Part shown: positions 46,991 to 59,055 of the stretch, one piece after another
Layout: each line of letters opens with the position of its first letter
Numbering within the stretch: position 1 is the first letter of the stretch
Source of the DNA: Sciurus carolinensis
Lineage: Eukaryota > Chordata > Mammalia > Rodentia > Sciuridae
NCBI RefSeq assembly: GCF_902686445.1
Contig: NC_062213.1
Coordinates: 7,127,241-7,191,240, forward strand
DNA: 64,000 nt
Reading direction: 5' to 3'
The notes under the pieces: generated by a model
Database searches by the model: none
The model's input: only the letters and a program-made list of their open reading frames with translations
What the model was told of the DNA's origin: nothing
Made by a program: the position numbers and the translations under genes

Positions 46991-47905
46991 TTTTTTTTAA
47001 TTTTATTTTTACAGACTGTATTTTGATTCATTGTACACAAATGGGGTACAACTATTCATTTCTATGGTTATACACAATGTAGAGTCACACCATTCATGTA
47101 ATCATTCATGTACATAGGGTGATAATGTCTGTCTCATTCCACTATCTTTCTTTCCCCCACCCCTCATTTCCCTCTACACAATCCAAAGTTCCTCTATTAT
47201 TCTCTTATCCCTCCCCATGTACCCCCTCCCATTATGTATCATCTTCTATTTATCAGAGAAAACATTTGGCCTTTGGTGTTTGGGGATAGGCTTATTTCAC
47301 TTAGCATGATAGTTTCCAACTTCAATCATTTACATCCAAACACCATAATTTTATTATTCCTCATGATTGAGTAATATTCCATTGTGTATGTATACCACAG
47401 TTTTTTTTACCCATTCATCTATTGAAAGGCATCTAGATTGGTTCCACAATATAGCTTTGGGAATTGAGCTGCTATAAACATGCTATGGTTGTGTTAGTGT
47501 ACTCTGCTGATTTTAAGTCCTTTGGGTATAAAATGAGAAGTGGGATAACTGGATCAAATGATGGATCCATCAAAGTTTTCCAAAGAATCTCCATACTGCT
47601 TTCCAGAGTGACTGCATCAATTTGCAACTCCACCAGCAATGTATGAGTGTGCCTTTTTCCCCACATCCATACCAACACTGATTATTGCTTCTGTTTTTAT
47701 AATAGCCATTCTAGTTAGGGTGAGATAAAATCTTAGGGTGGGTTTGATTTGCATCTCTCTAATTACTAGAGATGCTGCACACTTTTTCATCTATTTGTTG
47801 ATCACCTGTATATCTTCTGTGAAGTGTCTGCCCAGTTCCTGAGCCCATTTATTGAGTGGGTTCTTTGTATTTTTGGTGTAAAGTTTTTTAAGTTCTTTGA
47901 TGAGT
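46991..47905 (-). mobile_element. Truncated L1 3' end, antisense (type 1)
   Basis: The A-rich tail is the T-rich run at 46990-47010. It includes the 3' UTR ('cattgtacacaaatggggtac') and the C-terminal ORF2, visible as a [22 protein letters not shown] antisense frame ending near 47472. The left flank 'tattgatgttgtc' and right flank 'ctttgatgagtc' may be weak target duplications (ttgatg). Confidence 0.8.
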
Positions 47906-48800
47906 CAAGTCATCATATCTTCCTTTAATTTTTTAAATACCTTTTAAGTTTGTTGAACATTATAATTGTAGCTTCGAGGTTGTTTGTTAGTGGGAAAGTG
48001 CTTTGTGGCTATTAGTGAAATAATATACAGGCCTGGGTGTGAAACCTCTTCTGCAAACTGCAAGACCCCCTCTGACCTGCTCCTGCTGCTTCCTTCATAT
48101 GGATTCTAGCCGATGATAATTAACACAGCTAGAGTCCTTGTCTTAACTTGCTTGGGATTTGGTGGCCTTCCTGAATCTAACTAAGATCCTCTTCCATGAA
48201 TTGTGAATAATGACCAATTCTTAGTCTTTCCAAGATGTTATCTCTTGCTTTCTGCCTGGTTTTCCTTTCTGGAATATTGATGAGGCATGTGTTGTACTTT
48301 CCTTTCCTGAACTATGAACCATTCACACATTCTTCCCTTGTTTTTCTATGATACAGGATTTGTAATTTTAATATCATATCTAAAGTTAATTTCACTATAG
48401 TCACTTTGATGTTTAATTTTTTCTCTAATTAACCATGATTCATTAAATTTTGCGTATATACACACATATGCATACAAATTTATTTATGAAAGTTTTATTT
48501 GGGGTGTTCAGGTTTTTAAACCCGACCTTTTTAAAATAAGTTCTGATTATCTCTTTTTCTTCATCAGACTTTTGGTATTTTAATATTCCTTTTATTTTTA
48601 ATCATATTAAACATCTATACTTCTAGTTCTGTGTTGGTCTGAACCTATATTGTGGTTTTTGCTCATGTGTGCTCATGATACTTTATTAATTTTAATACCT
48701 AGAGAGTTTTGAGTATGAAACTGCACTTCTTGGGATTTTATCTATTGGGATTCTTTTTTAAATTCTCATGCTTAAATTACATTTAAATAGATAACTTTAA
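47906..48800 (-). mobile_element. Old L1M upstream region, antisense
   Basis: An antisense block 'gagtcaagtcatcatatcttcctttaattttttaaatacc' continues the L1M 5' region from the left side of the L1 at 46991. Later blocks at 48480-48720 are uncertain. No open frames. Confidence 0.45.
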
Positions 48801-49904
48801 TTTGCTTCTGTAAGTACATGAATATACTATATGATCACAAATCAAATATCTTTTGAAATGTGGAGTTTTTGTCACATACGTACTATGATTTCTGTTATGG
48901 CCACAAATACTCAGGTTGCCAGCTTGTGTAGAATCACCACTGTTAATTCTAAATGAAGAATTACTTCCACTGTCCCTAGAGTCAAGGTCTACTTTTGGTG
49001 GAGAGAGGTCTCACTCCACCAAACGTATCAACATTGGGATTCACAGTTCTTGAAGGAATATCTGATCTGCTCTGCCACCATCCTGGGCCTCATTTGTCTC
49101 TTGACACTTGCATTGGCATGGGGGCGTTTGAAATCCAGGTCTTAGGCCCAGCTTATGTCACCCAATGGAATTACACTTTCCCTTCACAAATTCTGATCAT
49201 TTCACTTGATTTTATTAACAACTCAGCCATGCTCTAATGACTTTTTCCAATGGTTTAAATTTTGTTCCATTACAGAAGGTCCTTCATTGCACCTACAGTT
49301 GAATTACTTGCTTGAAATATACAACAACACTACTTTATCAAGATAACTTTTTCTTAATCCTGCAGGTCTTGCTTAACTTCTTTCCTGCAGGATATATAGA
49401 ATCATGCAGTCTCTTTCAGTAAGTGTTACAAAAAACTTAGCTCTTGCCCTGCCAAGTTTAAACTTCTTGATGAAAGAGGTCAATTTATATTCAAAAGCTT
49501 GTACATAACATTAAGCTTGATATCTCACCATTGATACACCAGTAGACATGCTTTGGTAATAGGGAATGTGATTTTAAATGATTCATAAGATTACTTTTTA
49601 AGTAACCAACATTTCAGATATACTTAAGATATAGAACAGAATTTTTAACCTTACTTTATTTTTAATTAATAAATTTTTTTTTTAAATCTTATGTAACAAA
49701 AACTTTCTTTCCTTTATTTTTAATTCCTCTTTTTACTTTTATTATAACACCTTCACCATTTAAGTATTTGACTCATATCTAGATTTTCTAACTGGGCATG
49801 ATGTAAGAATAAATGCATTTTTCAAAAGGAAAAACAAATGTCCTAACATTATTTGTTGAAGTCAAACATTGCTCCACAGATCTATAATTCTATCACATAT
49901 TGTG

Positions 49905-49935
<31 letters not shown>

Positions 49936-50455
49936 TGCACAAAATTGCTGAAATCTCTTTGCACTATTCTGAAATCCTGGTGCAACTGTCATAGAGTCAG
50001 ATATGATATAAATGCAAGAGCCTTATTGTGTGATAGGGGAATTAAAACAGTATTTCTTCATTGTTAAAATAAATTTTTGTTTACTTAAATTTAGAACATG
50101 GAGTTATAAGATAAACACACATGTATAGTAAAACTTCTGCTGTGTTGGAAAAAAAATTAACACATTCATCATTTAAGATATAAACTATCCCAGAAAGAAC
50201 TATGATCTACTCCTTCACCAAAATACCTGACTATAATACAGGATTATTAAATAGTCTTCATGATGTTAATTAAATATCTTGAATATATAGCATAATTGAC
50301 AATTTTAATGCACTTAGGCCTTTTATCCACGAACATTGTATATTGTATATTTATTTTTTAATTATATCTTTTCTTATTCACATTTTTCAAATGAGCTACA
50401 AATATGCTTGATATCTCCTACCTGAAAAGCAAAACCATACACAGGCTATAGCCCC
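48801..50455. other. AT-rich sequence with a (TG)n microsatellite
   Basis: A TG run of about 18 units, interrupted once near 49929, lies at 49901-49938. No gene or named repeat elsewhere. Confidence 0.4.
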
Positions 50456-50760
50456 ACATTCTTCTACCTTATCTATTTTTTTCTTTTTAAAGCAAAATTT
50501 CTCAAATAATTTCTCAAATTTTCTCACCTTGCACACTCTCTTGATACCTTGCCAATTTACCCCTCTATCATTTTGCTGAACATATCCTTGCCAAGAGTAT
50601 CAACAAATTCCATTTAGTTAAATATATTTGAATATCTTCAACTTCCATGATCTTTTATACCATTTATTTTTGTTGATTGTTTCTTCGTAATTCTTCAAAC
50701 AGTTTCTTTCCACTTCATTTCTTGGATTATCAATGGTTCACCTTCAAATTTTGAATGGGA
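50456..50760 (+). repeat. LINE2-like fragment (tentative)
   Basis: A segment with 'ctgaacatatccttgccaagagtatcaacaaattccat...ccatgatcttttataccatttatttttgttgattgtttc' resembles the L2 reverse-transcriptase coding region in sense orientation. The copy is degraded. Family from memory. Confidence 0.4.
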
Positions 50761-51205
50761 AAATCTTTCGTAAAGTATAATGACCCTTCAGATAAAAATT
50801 TTATAAGACTATCACCCAGTACAGAACAAATCTTAAACTGTTTGACTTGACCATCACAGTTATCTTCTTTAACATCCACTTATCGACATTTTCTCAATGT
50901 TATTCACATAGTACACCCATTATTAGATTTGAGAAGGGTAAAAAGTAATGTCCCACAGAGTTTGGTTTCTGAACTAATTGGAGTGAATATACAATATTAA
51001 GTTGACAAGTCTTTCTCAGCCTATTTGAGAACTTTATCACTAGTTCTATAATATGGCTAAGACAAATTCACAACACATAATTTTATGAATAGTCAAGATC
51101 ACAAAGAAGGGCAATGGAAAAGATAAACCAAAAGGCCTTGAACTTGAACTTTAGCACGAGGCAAAATTTTAGTTAAGTTTTTAAGTATTTTTTAAAATAC
51201 CCTCT
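50761..51205. other. Unassigned AT-rich sequence
   Basis: No gene or named repeat. Confidence 0.4.
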
Positions 51206-51415
51206 GGCCAGACGTGGTGGTACGCACCTGCAATTCTGTGGCTCAGAAGACTGAGGCAGGAATATTGCAAGTTCAAAGCCAGTTTCGGCAACAGCAAAGC
51301 ATTAAGCAACTCATTGAGACCCTCTCTCTAAATAAAATGCAAAATAGGGCTGGGTATGTGGCTCAGTGATCCAGTGCTCCTGAGTTCAATCCTTGGTAAC
51401 CCCTGCAAAAAAAAG
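51206..51415 (+). mobile_element. MEN-type SINE (B1/7SL monomer fused to ID)
   Basis: The left part is a 7SL/B1-like monomer ('ggccagacgtggtggtacgcacctg', 'agaagactgaggcagg', 'caagttcaaagccag'). It is joined to an ID part starting at about 51347 ('gggctgggtatgtggctcagtgat', B box 'gagttcaatcc'). This B1-dID composite is the MEN family described from Sciuridae, which supports the squirrel assignment. A short A-tail ends it. Confidence 0.85.
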
Positions 51416-51430
51416 GAACAAGTATCTTCT

Positions 51431-51533
51431 GGCTAGGGGATGTAACTCAGTGGTAAATCGCTTTCCTAATATGTGTGAGAGTCTGGGTTCAATATTACTC
51501 CACATTGCAAAATAATAAGGATAAAAATAAAAT
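51431..51533 (+). mobile_element. ID SINE directly after the MEN element
   Basis: Body from ggctaggggatgtaactcagt, B box 'gggttcaatatt' (altered), A-rich tail. A probable target duplication is aagtatcttct (51420-51430) and aagtacctttt (51534-51544). It inserted within about 15 bp of the MEN tail. Confidence 0.85.
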
Positions 51534-51567
51534 AAGTACCTTTTCTTTGGTTCTAATTGGAAATAAA

Positions 51568-51617
51568 ATATATATATATATCTTTCATATATACATATGT
51601 GTGTGTGTATATATATA

Positions 51618-51657
<40 letters not shown>
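51568..51657 (+). repeat. Compound (TA)n/(TG)n microsatellite
   Basis: TA units, then a short mixed stretch, then about 19 TG units. Likely length-variable. Confidence 0.95.
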
Positions 51658-51660
<3 letters not shown>

Positions 51661-52190
51661 ACTAGAAAACAACCATTAAGTGACATTTGAAACATTGCTA
51701 GTAGTTTGACTATCATTATAAAAGTTACATAATCCCCTGTCTTAAGCATAAATTCATGGGCACTGAAGGTCATTTATCTGATGACATATCATCTTGCACA
51801 CATCAGTCACTCATACTGCTCTACTATGCTTTCAGGATAACTTCAGAATTATACATCCCTTCACTAACTGATCCAACATATTTGCCTATAACTTTACATA
51901 GTAATGTCAGGCTTTTCACTGTTATTTTCTGCTGTCATCATTAATTTACGTTTGACATGATTTCACTCAAATCAAAATAGCTGGTTTTAATTGTCTATAA
52001 GCTGGAAACTCTGTTCACACTGGCATTCAGTTAAACATCTCTCAATGGTAAATGAATAGTGACTGTGGAACAGACAGGACATCAAGCTTGTGGCATGCCC
52101 CATGCAGGCTCTGAGGCCTCTCCCCTAACCCCCACTCGCTGCTTTGCAGTGCTTAGAAATCTTCCAAACTTCTAAAGTACTTATTTATGA
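51658..52190. other. Unassigned AT-rich sequence
   Basis: No gene or nameable repeat. Confidence 0.4.
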
Positions 52191-52194
52191 TAGC

Positions 52195-52400
52195 CATATC
52201 CATGTAGCATGTAATGTTAGTAAAGCTCTTCTAAATACTTAATATAGAACCATTTATTTAATCATCACAGGAGACTATGGGCTAACTGAAATAATATCCC
52301 AAATTTATAAAGGAGAAAGATTTATTGAGAACAGGTCTTTGACTTTCCCAGAGTCTCACCACTAATCATCCAAAGTTGCAGAACTTTCATTCCTTATCCT
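52195..52400 (-). repeat. MIR fragment, antisense
   Basis: MIR-like antisense blocks in order: 'aatatagaaccatttatttaatcatcacagg' and 'atcccaaatttataaaggagaaag'. Confidence 0.45.
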
Positions 52401-53600
52401 TAATTTACATTTTCAGTCCTTCTCTTATACTGCCCTTCTAAGGCTCAGAGACTTGGAGATAAATCCAGGTGCATTCTGTTAGAATAAACTGAGGTTGTAG
52501 TGAGAGATGTCATGCTCTGTAACCTCATGCTAGTCCATTAATTCAATAGGCAAGAGACAAAATAAGATAGGTCCTGCCTAAGATATTACTGATTGAATCC
52601 ATGGTCACGGTGACCTACAACCAGAGGTGTGGTTGCAGAGATGAGGCCTGGAGCCTCGAGGTCTTGCTTCTGAGTTCAGTAGTGGGCGCCAAACCACCCG
52701 AGAGAGTAGGCCTGCACTGCTGTGGGCACCTGAGGGTCCAGTGGGCCAGCGCACATGCCTGCTGCCCACCCACATCCTGCGAGGATCTGCAGGGTGCCCT
52801 GTACCTTGTAGGGAGACCTCTGAAGATGGGAGAGACCACTTTGAGAACAAGTCTAAATTTTCTAATGACTGGAAATTTCCCCCAAAGAGACTAAATTTAT
52901 CCCCAAAGAAAGTATTCTAAATCAGGAAAGACGCAGGAGCCTACATTCCTCCATTAGCAGGAAGAGGGCTTCCAGAGCAAGTTTCAATCAATAACAAACA
53001 TGAATGAAAGGTAATTTTTTACTACATGCTTGCACATCCAAATCAGAGTATCTGAACAAAAGAGAAAATTACAAAGGGACCATCTTGTAGTTGGAATAGA
53101 GATTCAGAAAGCAGAGACATGATGAGGATTTCATGGGAGTTCAAAAATGCACACAGGGTTTTAGATGCGGAAGTGGCCACACACAAGAAGCCCGCTGGAA
53201 TGCAGTCATCAGCATTCCAGTAAATTTTAGACACCGGGATGTATGTTTACTGCTGCCTCATACTTTGCTCGGAGTTCAGGAGGTGGGGCCTGGCAACGTG
53301 ACCACTTTGGGAGCAGTGTCTGCCCATCTGCATGAGATGGGGACGTGGCAGTTAGGGGCACTGACCCCCTCACTTAGAAGGCACGTAGCAGAGTATGGCA
53401 ACACCATGCAGCTGCTGCCTGGAGACTGTAGGTAGGCGGCACATGAGGAAAGCTCAGGGCTCTACGGTCCTGGTGGCCCCACCTGCTGAGGAAATGCCAG
53501 CTAGCCTGAGCCCCAGAGGATGGGAGCAGCAGGCCAGCCAAGGCAGCAGCAGGAGAAACGGAGGGAAACTTACCCAGTAGAAATGAGGAGGTCTTGCACC
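52401..53600. other. Unassigned sequence, GC-richer at 52600-52850 and 53280-53580
   Basis: There are several overlapping short frames on both strands. None has a domain that I know, and the GC-richness alone does not support an exon. Confidence 0.35.
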
Positions 53601-53605
53601 AAGGA

Positions 53606-53895
53606 CTGAATGTTTATCTCCCCCCGCCAAATCCATGACTCCATCCTGCCCCCAAGGTGATGCTGTTAGAACCTGGAGATTGTGGGAGGTGATTAGGTCA
53701 TGGAGCCACAGCCCTTGGTGACCTTATGAAAAAGTCCGGAGAGAGAGCTTTCTCCCCTTCTGCCACCTGAGGACCCAGGGAGAGGGCGCCATCTCATCAG
53801 ACCACACACCAGCCAGGGCCTGGGTCTTGGACTCAGCCCGTTGGCTGCTGCTTGCAAGCCCCCAGCTTATGAGATTCTGTTACAGCCACATGACG
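53606..53895 (+). mobile_element. MLT1/MST-like MaLR LTR fragment, sense
   Basis: Blocks in order fit a degenerate MaLR LTR: 'gaatgtttatctccc', 'gtgggaggtgattaggtcatgg', 'ggtgaccttatgaaaaag', 'ggacccagggagagggcgccat', 'tcttggactcagc', and a 'cttatgagattctgttacagcca' end. Short and diverged. Confidence 0.55.
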
Positions 53896-56115
53896 GACAA
53901 ACACTGCCTGTCAACAGAGAAGCCTCACTGGTAGTGTCTTCTGCAGAAACTCGCGGCATTGAGAAGGTTCTGAAATGTAAAGTGAATTTAAAGTAAAACA
54001 CAAATTGCACCTGGGTGGTGCTGGGCAGCTGTGGTAGCTGACCTGAGCCGGCAGGCAACGCGGTGTGGGTGCCTGTGGACTAGGGAAGGCACAGCCTGAA
54101 GGACACCAGTAGTAAAAAAGATAACGCCGTCACTGTGGCTACCCACAGTTAAGAGGCCTGAGGACACACATGCCTTGGGGTCCAGAGACAGTTCCAGTCT
54201 CCCTTTTATCTCCATCTTACAATGCCAAAGTCCATCACTGCTTCCTCCCCCACAGGATGAGGGATTCAGAACTGTCTCTGCGCCCCCCTAGGCTGCTGGT
54301 CCTCACTTCAACAATCATCCCACGGTTGTGAGATAAGGACAGAGTGAGTAGCTGCTTATGCAAGAACAGGCAGAAGTTGTAGCTGGCGTGTTTCAGAACA
54401 AAGAAAAAAGCCTCACCTTAAAGGCAATGAAACGCCTTAAACCCCAAATCATACCTTCAGGTAGCTGTGAGGTCATATGTCAAGGTAAATTCACATCTTA
54501 AGTTATTTTGCTCATTTTCAAACTTGTTATTGCACTGACGGGGATTATTAGGAATAAAATTCTAAAATAATGTTCTTCAAAACATGATCCTTAGAATGTA
54601 GAACCTCAAAGAAACTGGGGAACATTTCAAACATCCCTACTGCAAAGTCCCAAAACCGGAATCCTAATTCATGATGTCTTTAAGCACAAGGCTTGAATGA
54701 TAGAGGCAGACACTTCGAACACCTTGTCTCAAGAGATTTGTCTAGATACACCTACAAAACTCCTTTCACTCTTAAAGGGGCTTTTACTTGGGTGCTTAGA
54801 ATTTTATATCAATGAGAGAAAAGGGCTCAAAATCTAGTATATATTGACCTTAGGTCTTGGCCCCAAATCTCATGAACCCTGACCTTACTTCTCTGCATTT
54901 TAGTTAAATTGAATTCTTCACAATCTGATTACGAACAGGCCTTGATGACAATAATGAGAGCTCTCAGTCTTTTGTCCCTATCCATCACTGTCTGCTTAGG
55001 AGAATGTTACCAATTTCAAGGAGATCCATCTATCAATTGGCTCCTAGAGCATTGTTCTTTACTTTTCTTTTAAGAAAATCTGTACAGAGAACTTATTTTC
55101 AGCTAGGAGCAAATAATGAATCTTTAGGACAAACAGAAAGAGAAAAGCTTAGGGCTTGTGATTCTTTCCATAAATCCAGTCTCAGTAGAAATAGACATGG
55201 TAATGAATACATTTGGCACCAGTGCAAAATAAATCTAAATATTAAATAAACTCTCTCCTCTTTGATGGAAAGTGCTTTGATCTTTGAGTTAAAGAGAAGG
55301 GGAACCTGAATATGCCAGCCCTAGTCATCCTTCTGATTATTTCCCCCCTCTTCATTTTATTCCTTCTCTAGTTATGACCATCGTCAATTTCTTTGGCAAT
55401 GCCTCATTTCTCACTCATGGCTGTCCTGCACTGTGCATAACAAGAATCACAGCTGAGGAAACGGAAGCTCAGAGGGTATCTTTGTCAAGGTAACATAGTT
55501 GGGAAGAGGCAGAAAAGATACGCAAAGCAAAGTCATTTGTTCCAAATACATTGCTCATGCATCTTGCAACGAGGATTTCAATCCTTTAGCAAACTGTAAT
55601 TAAAAATGAAGTATTCAGTGACATGGTACAAAACCCAAATTCTTTTTCCAGGAAATAAAGAGTAGTGATGAGTCTCTGCATCCAGAGGCAGAGAGAAGGT
55701 ACTAGATTATACCCTTTCATAGCCCGGATGATGTCAGATGATGTCAGATGATGGATGCTTCTGACTGAGTGGATCTGAAGATCATGCAAGGTTGGCACAA
55801 TAAACAATGACCCAAGTAAAGACGTAACTCCAATCACTGCTGCTGACAACTCCATAATTTTTATCATGGCCTCTCAGCGAGACATCCTAAGTCAGTCATT
55901 ACTCACTCTTCAGCTGTGTCAGAGGTGAATATGATTGTGCTTCTGACCTCTGAAATCATCTCAAGACTGCTCTGAACTCGGATGATGTGTCTTCCATGAA
56001 TACTGATCTAAATTCTAAGTCTTCTCCTTAAGGAGAGAGTCAAGTCTGCATTATTAGGAATGCTGAAAAATAAAAGCTAACTAAGGTTGATAATTCTAAA
56101 AACATTGGAGATATG
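53896..56115. other. Unassigned sequence with a short tandem repeat
   Basis: GATGATGTCA-type 10-bp units repeat about 2.5 times near 55728-55755. A MIR-like antisense remnant may lie at 55440-55520. No gene was seen. Confidence 0.35.
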
Positions 56116-56523
56116 TGTTACGGTTTAGATATTAGATGTCCTTCAAAAGTTCATATATGAGACAAGGCAAGAAGGATTAGAGGTGAAATGATTGGGTCAA
56201 GAGAGCCTTAACACTATCAGTGAATTAATCCCCTGATAAGGGTTACGTGGGGGGCAGCAGTAGCCAGTTAGGCTGTGGCTGGAAGAGGTGGGTATGGGGG
56301 CAAGCCTTCGGGTGTATTTTACAGCTGGTGAGTGGAGTCTCTCTTAGCTGCTTTCCTCCACCACACTCTTCTGCCACAGTGCTCTGCCTCCTCTATGGCT
56401 GGGAGCAATGGAATTGCCATCCATGGACTGAGACCTCTGAAACTATGAGCTCCAAAATAAACTTCTCCTCTAAAATTGTTGTCAGGTCTTTTGGTCACAG
56501 CAGTGGAAAAGCTGACTAAAACA
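56116..56523 (+). mobile_element. MaLR solo LTR
   Basis: Starts TGTTACGGTTTAGATATTAG and ends AAGCTGACTAAAACA. Flanked by tatg (56112-56115; ctatg after 56523), the short flank of a probable 5-bp duplication. Same family as the LTRs at 26741, 28910 and 58665. The polyadenylation-type signal 'aataaacttctcctc' is preserved. Confidence 0.8.
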
Positions 56524-58664
56524 CTATGACTAAATAGTAGCACCCACAGTCATGGAATACTCAATTAGCATCCTAGAGACTGAGGAACATGTTTCTTATT
56601 CTTACAATGCACTTTTGGATCTTCAGTGCTGCCACCATTGTTGTATAAAGCAACCAGGGATCAGAATGCCTACGTTACTCGCTCAGGTTGACTTCTGGAA
56701 AGGGGAGTTGACAGGCTTTAAGCCCACTACAAAGCCCACGTTTTGACCACCTTCCCACGCTGCCTCTCAGAGACAGCTGTTCAGCGTCATTCAGAATGAG
56801 GTTGCAAGGCCCTGGGCAGGAAGGAGACCAGCAGAAACAGACCTGACAGGAAAATGTGACCTGCTTATAAGTGGTGGGGACCGAGGCACTAAGTCAGGAG
56901 GTGATGGGAACTTTTGCACATAGAAAATACACTTGGATTGCAGTCTGTAGTTTAGGTCTGAATGTTTGGGTGATCCCAGGATCTGCCTGCAAATGCTCTT
57001 TAAAGAGATCAGAGCTGGGGAAAGGAAATTATGACAGCAGGCAGGGCTGAGGCTGGTCTCATCTGAGAAAGGTGGCCAGAGAAACTCCTGGACCAGGCTC
57101 CTGAGGATTCCCCGAGGTAAATGAAGTCTGCTGTCATTGACCCTTGTAGGAAAGCAAGGAATCACAGCTATGGGTGAGAAAGAAACTTCTTACACAGGCA
57201 CGTGTGGCTGACAGCTGAAATCCACAGTCAAAGAATGCCAAGCACAGATGTTTGTACAAAAAGTGAGCACAGGTTAAGGCTCTGGCTACAGAGAGGGCAG
57301 ACCAGGGTCACAGTACAATCACCAGCAACTAAAATTCATTAAGGTGTTTTGGTGTGGGCTGTCCCAGAAGCAGATTCAGAGTGAAGAAGTGAATGTAAAT
57401 AGTGTAAGGTGGGTAGGTGGTGGGATTACAAGAAACAGTGTTGGGGAATCAAAAAGTGATAAGAAAAATCAATCAATACAGAGACCATTGTCAAGCAAGT
57501 TGTCCCTCTGGGAAACCAGAGTCCCATTCTACTAAAGAAATGTGGGGTAAGATACAGACCATGCTTCAGAGTTAGTCCAGCCAACTCCATGCTTTGTCAT
57601 GGTGGAGGGTAGATCTGGAGGGCAGATAAAACCCCACAGGTATAGAGTGGGGACCCTTCAGAACTGGAGGCTTTTCCTCGGGTGGTGGGGAAGGTACCGA
57701 GAGCACCTGCAGGAGTGAATGCCTTTGCGACCTTTTCCATCTGCATCTATTCAACGGAGCTGTACATGGCGATATATGGACTTTGTTTTTTCCAACTAGT
57801 TTATTCAAACTAGTCCAGTTTGGACCCCAATTTGGCCATAATAACTTTGCAGCCAAAATTTTCTCAAAGTCTCCTTCTACACTGCACTGCATGATCTCCT
57901 AAATCAATAAAGCCAGGGTTGAATACACTATCATTACCTCAATTGACTCCATAATGTCAGGGTCTAATCACAGATAAGTCCTATAGTTGCAGAGAGGAAC
58001 TGAGCATGGATTGATGAAGAAAGGCTCCATTCTTCAACAAAGTCCCATGTTGCCACTTTTAGTCTTTCATAAATAGTTTCTCATTAAGAAAGGTGTGAGC
58101 AAAGCATGTGCCATGCCGGACTGCAGTGGAGGTGAGTGACCACACATGTGAAGTGCATTGTGCAATCATTGGCAGGTGAGTAACTCTCAAGATATGGAAC
58201 CTAGAATTGATTCCTTGTCTCAGTTCTTATTTAAAATACAGTAAGAAATATCTGGAGTTGGGTTGTGTTCCAGGTACCATGCTTGACTGTAGGAATACAC
58301 AGATATGTTCACTATCCCCCTCTAGGTACAGACTATGCAAACTATAGAGATTGGTACAGATGAATGAGGGCTTTAGTAAGCACTACAGTATTTGGAAGGG
58401 GACAACTTGTCTAGCTAAATAAATGATAGGAAATACTCTGATGAGGATAATTCAAAAGAGTTTTGCAAACAAAATAAATGCATTTATGAATTTCAAAAGG
58501 ACAAGAACCTAGGCTGTTTTGATTACTGTATGCTTGATGGACAGGATAAAGCCTGACCCATAGCCCAATGCTCAGTATATATGTACCAACTAAATGTGGA
58601 TAGCATGAAAAGGATTTTCTAGACTGAAATAATGACTTGAGCAAAACATGATTCATTTCTACTA
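56524..58664. other. Unassigned sequence
   Basis: No gene or named repeat. A 106-codon antisense frame at 57572-57892 and others have no recognisable domain. Confidence 0.35.
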
Positions 58665-59055
58665 TGTTTAGATGTTAGGTGTCCCCAAAAACCTCATATG
58701 TAAGGCAATGCAAGAAGGCTTAGAGGTAAAATAATTGAGTTAGGAGAGTCTTAACTCAATCTGTAAATTAATCCCATGATAGGAATTAACTGAGTGGTAA
58801 CTGCAGACTGCTGGTGTATGGCTGGAGGAGATGGGTCCCTGGGAGGCATGAGTTTGGGGTATATATTTAGTTACTTGAGCTTAGTGTCTCTCTCTCTCTC
58901 TCTCCCCTAATTGCAATGCCCTGAGCACCACCCTCCTCCACCACGACCTTCCACCATGAGGTTCCGCTTCACCATGAGCCCCAAATAAACTTCTCCACCT
59001 TAAAGCAGTTCTTGTCAGGTCCTTTAGTCACAGCAGCAAAACAGTTGGCTAAACA
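58665..59055 (+). mobile_element. MaLR solo LTR
   Basis: Starts TGTTTAGATGTTAGGTGTCC and ends 'gttggctaaaca'. It has the same landmarks as the 56116 LTR, including 'gcaatgcaagaaggcttagaggt' and 'aataaacttctccacc'. It carries a CT-dinucleotide run near 58888-58903. A convincing target duplication was not seen. Confidence 0.75.
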
